Source: CAYRKT01 sp964425005 (GTDB lineage: Bacteria > Synergistota > Synergistia > CAYRKT01). From it: 16,429 bases of DNA. The notes under the pieces are model-generated. The model saw only the letters and a list, made by a program, of their open reading frames with translations. It was not told where the DNA came from and did not search any database. Both the position numbers and the translations under genes were made by a program. Location of the stretch: assembly GCA_964425005.1 (NCBI GenBank), contig CAYRKT010000033.1, positions 1-16,429 on the forward strand, given 5' to 3'. This document shows, piece after piece, positions 13,973 through 16,429 of the stretch. The first letter of the stretch is position 1, and each line of letters begins with the position of its first letter.

Positions 13973-14001
13973 ATTATAGCAAAACCAGCCTCCCAAGACA
14001 A
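13973..14001 (-). promoter_or_regulatory. Promoter for the tRNA-Ile/tRNA-Ala pair
   Basis: On the minus strand, TTGTCT (14001-13996) is followed after exactly 17 nt by a perfect TATAAT (13978-13973). Transcription should begin near 13966, about 7 nt before the tRNA-Ile 5' end. This shows that the pair has its own promoter and does not depend on an rRNA operon. Confidence 0.7.
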
Positions 14002-14167
14002 CTCGCTGCCCCTCTGGCCTCGAGATGGGGAGTCATCGATCTGGCCCTACGTCGAACGAGGGAAGGGCGAGCTCGACCCGCCTCAACAACTCGCTCGCTC
14101 CACCCCCAATACCCCCTGGATCGGGTGGAGCGCAGGGCGCCTCGGGAGCTCGCTGAAATAGGCCGAC

Positions 14168-14204
14168 AAAAAAGGGGAGAGGAACGGAGGTCCCTCCTTC
14201 GCCC
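14168..14204 (-). terminator. Candidate intrinsic terminator of the flagellar operon
   Basis: On the minus strand, downstream of flgJ, GGGCGAAGGA (14204-14195) can pair imperfectly (one mismatch, one bulge) with TCCTCTCCCC, which is followed directly by six T (14173-14168). It lies 24 nt after the flgJ stop. This is the only stem followed by a real T-run that I see in the window. The pairing is imperfect, hence the moderate score. The remaining sequence from 14002 to 14167, up to the tRNA promoter, holds nothing I recognise. Confidence 0.45.
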
Positions 14205-14227
14205 TCGCGCCCGAACCACCCGGGGGA

Positions 14228-14521
14228 TCAACCCTGGTCCCCGGGCGATGTCCGGCGGAGCTGGTCGTAGAGCACCCTCCAGACCCCTATGCCGCCGCTC
14301 TGACAGAGGAAGGCGCTCACTTCCTCTATGGAGAGCTCCTGCAAAACCTTGAAGCCGCTCCCGGCGGAGCCTCCGGGATACCTCCACATCTCCTTGAGCA
14401 TCCTCGAGAGCAGCAGCGCCTCGAAGTCCTGGCAGGCGCGCTTGAGTCGCCCATCCCGGACCTCTGAACCTCCCTCCGCCCGGCGCGGCGCCAAGACCCC
14501 TTCGGCCCGCCCTACCCTCAC
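14228..14521 (-). CDS. flgJ: Flagellar rod-binding protein, FlgJ N-terminal-type, single domain
   Basis: A 97-residue protein matching the rod-binding domain of FlgJ, a scaffold cap for rod assembly in the periplasm. The core LKRACQDFEALLLSRMLKEM (about 26-45) and the C-terminal SGGIGVWRVLYDQL are the family signature. The peptidoglycan-hydrolase domain of enterobacterial FlgJ is absent, as in many other phyla, so a separate hydrolase must open the wall. The start is taken as GTG 14521-14519, 1 nt after the flgI stop; an in-frame TTG about ten codons later is an alternative that would still keep the domain. It is the last gene of the flgA-H-I-J run and precedes a candidate terminator. Confidence 0.88.
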   Translation of the reverse strand: MRVGRAEGVLAPRRAEGGSEVRDGRLKRACQDFEALLLSRMLKEMWRYPGGSAGSGFKVLQELSIEEVSAFLCQSGGIGVWRVLYDQLRRTSPGDQG

Positions 14522-14522
14522 C

Positions 14523-15623
14523 CTACATCACCACCAGCTCTGCCTGGAGCGCACCGGCGCTCTTCATGGCCTGAAGGATGCTTATGATGTCCCTGGGGGT
14601 GGCGCCCACCGCGTTCAGAGCCCTCACCACGTCCCCCACTGTGGCGGATTCCGAGAGCTCCACCACCCTGCCCTGCTGCTCCAACGCCCCCACCTCCGTC
14701 CTGGGGACCACCGCCGTCTGCCCTCCTCCCAGGGGCTGGGGCTGCACGACCTCGGGCCTCTCGGAGACCCGCAGGGTCAGGTTCCCGTGGGCTATGGCCA
14801 CCCTGGATATCCTCACGTTTTCGCCCATCACCACGGTGCCCGTGGCCTCGTTGACCACCACCCTGGCCGGCGCGTCGGCCTTTAGCTCCAGACCCTCTAT
14901 CCTGGCGACGAACCCCACCAGGTCCCTCCCGAACTGAGAGGGGACCAGCACCTCCACAGTGGAGGGATCCACCGCTCTGGCCACGGATCCCACGGCGGCG
15001 TTTATGACTGAGGCTATCCTGTGGGCCGTGGTGAAGTCGGGATTCCTCAGGGAGAGCCTCAAGACCCCCTCAGGGGCAAGCCCTCCGGGAACGGCCCTCT
15101 CCACTATAGCCCCTCCGGGGATCCTTCCCACCGTCGGGACGTTGACCTGAACGGCGGCGGCCTCCCCCCCCACCGAGAAGCCTCCCACCAGGACCGACCC
15201 CTGGGCCACGGCGTAGACGTTGCCGTCGGCGGCCTTCAGGGGGGTCTGAAGCAGTACGCCCCCCTGGAGGCTCTTGGCGTCTCCCATGGAGCTCACCTGG
15301 ACGTCTATCCGCTGGCCCGGCCTGGCGAAGGGGGGCAGGTTGGCCGTGACCGTGACCACCGCCACGTTCCTGGACTTGAGGTCCCTCTCGCTCACGTTGA
15401 GACCGAAGTGGCCCATCACGTTCCTGGCCATCCTCAGGGCGGCGGGAGACTTGTCCCCCGTGCCGCTGAGGCCCACCACCAGGCCAACCCCCACCAGCTG
15501 GTTGTCCCTGAGCCCCTCGAACTGCACCACGTCCTTGATCCTCACCGAGACCGAGGAGAGGGAGGGCGACGCCAAAAGCCCAAAGATCAGGAGGATCGAG
15601 CAGGTCCGAAAGAGTCCCCTCAA
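14523..15623 (-). CDS. flgI: Flagellar P-ring protein FlgI
   Basis: Periplasmic P-ring subunit forming the bushing around the rod in the peptidoglycan layer. It has 366 residues, the normal length. A signal peptide (about 1-23, ending SPSLSS) is followed by VRIKDVVQFEGLRDNQLVGV, GLSGTGDKS, SRNVAVVTVTANLPPFARPG followed by QRIDV, SLQGGVLLQTPL, and the C-terminal VGATPRDIISILQAMKSAGA then LQAEL, all typical of FlgI. The start is TTG 15623-15621, with AGGGGTGATC just upstream; it gives the expected charged n-region MRGLFR. It starts 14 nt after the flgH stop. The presence of P- and L-ring genes implies a diderm envelope. Confidence 0.96.
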   Translation of the reverse strand: MRGLFRTCSILLIFGLLASPSLSSVSVRIKDVVQFEGLRDNQLVGVGLVVGLSGTGDKSPAALRMARNVMGHFGLNVSERDLKSRNVAVVTVTANLPPFARPGQRIDVQVSSMGDAKSLQGGVLLQTPLKAADGNVYAVAQGSVLVGGFSVGGEAAAVQVNVPTVGRIPGGAIVERAVPGGLAPEGVLRLSLRNPDFTTAHRIASVINAAVGSVARAVDPSTVEVLVPSQFGRDLVGFVARIEGLELKADAPARVVVNEATGTVVMGENVRISRVAIAHGNLTLRVSERPEVVQPQPLGGGQTAVVPRTEVGALEQQGRVVELSESATVGDVVRALNAVGATPRDIISILQAMKSAGALQAELVVM

Positions 15624-15637
15624 GGAGGATCACCCCT

Positions 15638-16216
15638 CTAGAAGAGCACGTTCAGTATCTGGGTTATGATGCCCGGCTTTCTCACGGTGGACGAGACGCC
15701 CTTGCCCTTTATCACCACCTCGGCGTTGGCCAAGAGGTAAGAGGGAACGGTGTTGTCCGGCCTCACGTCCTGGGGCCTCACCACCCCTCTGACCACCGCC
15801 GTGAGCTCGCTGTCCACCGCCGAGACCCTCCTGGTGCCCTCGACCACCAGGTTGCCGTTGGGCAACACCTCCACCACCAGGGCGGATATCCTGGTGGACA
15901 GGGTCTTGTTGTTCTTGACGGAGTCGCTCCCCGAGAAGGAGTTGCTGGCGTTCAGGCCCAACCCCTTTATGAAGCTCAGCAACCCCGTCCCGTCGCTCAC
16001 GTTGGCCTTGCTGTCCTTCTTGGAGTCGGCCTGAAGGCTGTCCTGCAGGGTGGCCCGCTCCTCCACCACTATGGTGATCAGATCCCCCACCTTGGAGGGG
16101 AGCCTGTCGGCCACCAGGTTGAACCCGTCGTTCCAGAGGGAGGCCGTCGCCCAGGAAGAGGAACAGACGAACGCGCCGCAGATCGCCGCCAGAGCCAGGC
16201 CCAATGACCTCCTCAT
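15638..16216 (-). CDS. flgH: Flagellar L-ring protein FlgH
   Basis: Outer-membrane L-ring subunit, 192 residues. Family features are ASLWNDGFNLVADRLPSKVG followed by DLITIVVEE near residues 25-53, LSTRISALVVEVLPNGNLVV followed by EGTRRV in the middle, and the conserved VRPQDVRPDNTVPSYLLANA then EV near the C-terminus. FlgH is usually a lipoprotein, but here neither Cys13 (AAIC) nor Cys18 (AFVC) sits in a good lipobox, and cleavage by signal peptidase I after ATA is more likely. ATG 16216 has GGAGGGATC upstream and overlaps the flgA stop (ATGA), showing coupling. Confidence 0.95.
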   Translation of the reverse strand: MRRSLGLALAAICGAFVCSSSWATASLWNDGFNLVADRLPSKVGDLITIVVEERATLQDSLQADSKKDSKANVSDGTGLLSFIKGLGLNASNSFSGSDSVKNNKTLSTRISALVVEVLPNGNLVVEGTRRVSAVDSELTAVVRGVVRPQDVRPDNTVPSYLLANAEVVIKGKGVSSTVRKPGIITQILNVLF

Positions 16217-16371
16217 ATCGATCCCTCCACGATCGCCACCCCACCCTCCAGGACCTTCCCCACGAAGATCCTGCCGGACAGGAGGTTTTTAAGCCTTATC
16301 GAGTCCCCCACGGCCCCGTCGTCGAGGCTCTTAGCCCTCACCGAGACCTCCACCCCCCCGAACCTGGCCAA
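16213..16371 (-). CDS. flgA: Flagellar P-ring assembly chaperone FlgA, C-terminal fragment
   Basis: Periplasmic chaperone needed to assemble FlgI into the P-ring. Only the last 50 or so codons are visible. On the minus strand the frame reads ALARFGGVEVSVRAKSLDDG, then AVGDSIRLKNLLSGRIFVGK, then a short Val-rich tail to TGA at 16215-16213. The pattern (A)xxDGxVGDxIRxxNxxSGRxxxGxV is the usual FlgA/SAF C-terminus, and gene order flgA-flgH-flgI-flgJ agrees. The reading frame is good up to about 16371, where the sequence folds back on itself; bases beyond that are an inverted copy of this same coding region and should not be read as flgA. Confidence 0.85.
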   Translation of the reverse strand: MARFGGVEVSVRAKSLDDGAVGDSIRLKNLLSGRIFVGKVLEGGVAIVEGSI

Positions 16372-16429
16372 CGCCAGGTTCGGGGGGGGTGGAGGTCTCG
16401 GTGAGGGCTAAGAGCCTCGACGACGGGGC
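16313..16429. repeat. Terminal fold-back inverted repeat inside flgA
   Basis: Bases 16313-16368 are repeated in reverse complement at 16373-16429 around a 4-nt centre (16369-16372). The only difference is the length of one homopolymer, seven C at 16353-16359 versus eight G at 16382-16389. The left arm is genuine flgA coding sequence in a good frame. The right arm ends exactly at the last base of the window. This is what a chimeric or fold-back contig end looks like. Confidence 0.9.

Noticed and set aside
16313..16429. Terminal inverted repeat of an insertion sequence, or a transcription terminator
   Set aside because: The left arm is intact flgA coding sequence, there is no transposase, and the repeat stops exactly at the window end, which points to an assembly fold-back.
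1..16429. CRISPR array, prophage, insertion sequence or restriction/defence genes
   Set aside because: No regularly spaced direct repeats, transposase, integrase, phage structural or nuclease genes were recognised on either strand.

Overview
The window most resembles a GC-rich, flagellated, diderm anaerobe that ferments amino acids or organic acids; the best guess is the phylum Synergistota. Three things support this. Two complete TRAP uptake systems sit beside amino-acid and organic-acid enzymes. A flagellar P-ring/L-ring operon implies an outer membrane. The genes use AGG for Arg and ATA for Ile heavily despite high GC. The assignment is an inference; no marker gene long enough to settle it can be compared here.

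Layout. (1) 1-806, minus strand: the 5' part of ileS, with its own promoter, diverging from (2). (2) 1062-11359, plus strand: a co-directional block of ten genes. It begins with a TRAP system (dctP-dctQ-dctM), followed by a metallo-beta-lactamase-fold hydrolase, an M19 (renal-type) dipeptidase, a class I PLP aminotransferase and a divergent malic enzyme, and ends with a second complete TRAP system (dctP-dctQ-dctM). Gaps are short or ATGA overlaps, except at 8196-8384, where a second promoter candidate precedes the second dctP. Both TRAP units carry a strong perfect or near-perfect stem-loop between dctP and dctQ with no U-tract. (3) A 30-nt perfect palindrome separates the block from a convergent NhaC-type Na+/H+ antiporter (minus strand, 11421-12926). 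(4) A tenA-like gene (plus strand, 13114-13743) diverges from nhaC. (5) A minus-strand tRNA-Ile(GAT)/tRNA-Ala(TGC) pair with a strong promoter stands outside any rRNA operon. (6) A minus-strand flagellar operon runs flgA (partial), flgH, flgI, flgJ.

How the genes may work together. The central block looks like an uptake-and-catabolism cassette. Two TRAP systems, normally Na+-driven, import carboxylates; a metallo-hydrolase and a dipeptidase could release amino-acid-like units; the aminotransferase could make a 2-oxo acid; and the malic-enzyme homologue could perform an oxidative decarboxylation. The malic-enzyme homologue has lost or changed several residues that are normally invariant near the substrate, so its substrate may not be malate. 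The substrate of the cassette is unknown.

The last 117 bases (16313-16429) are a fold-back inverted repeat inside flgA. It is most likely a contig-end assembly artefact, so sequence beyond about 16371 should not be trusted.
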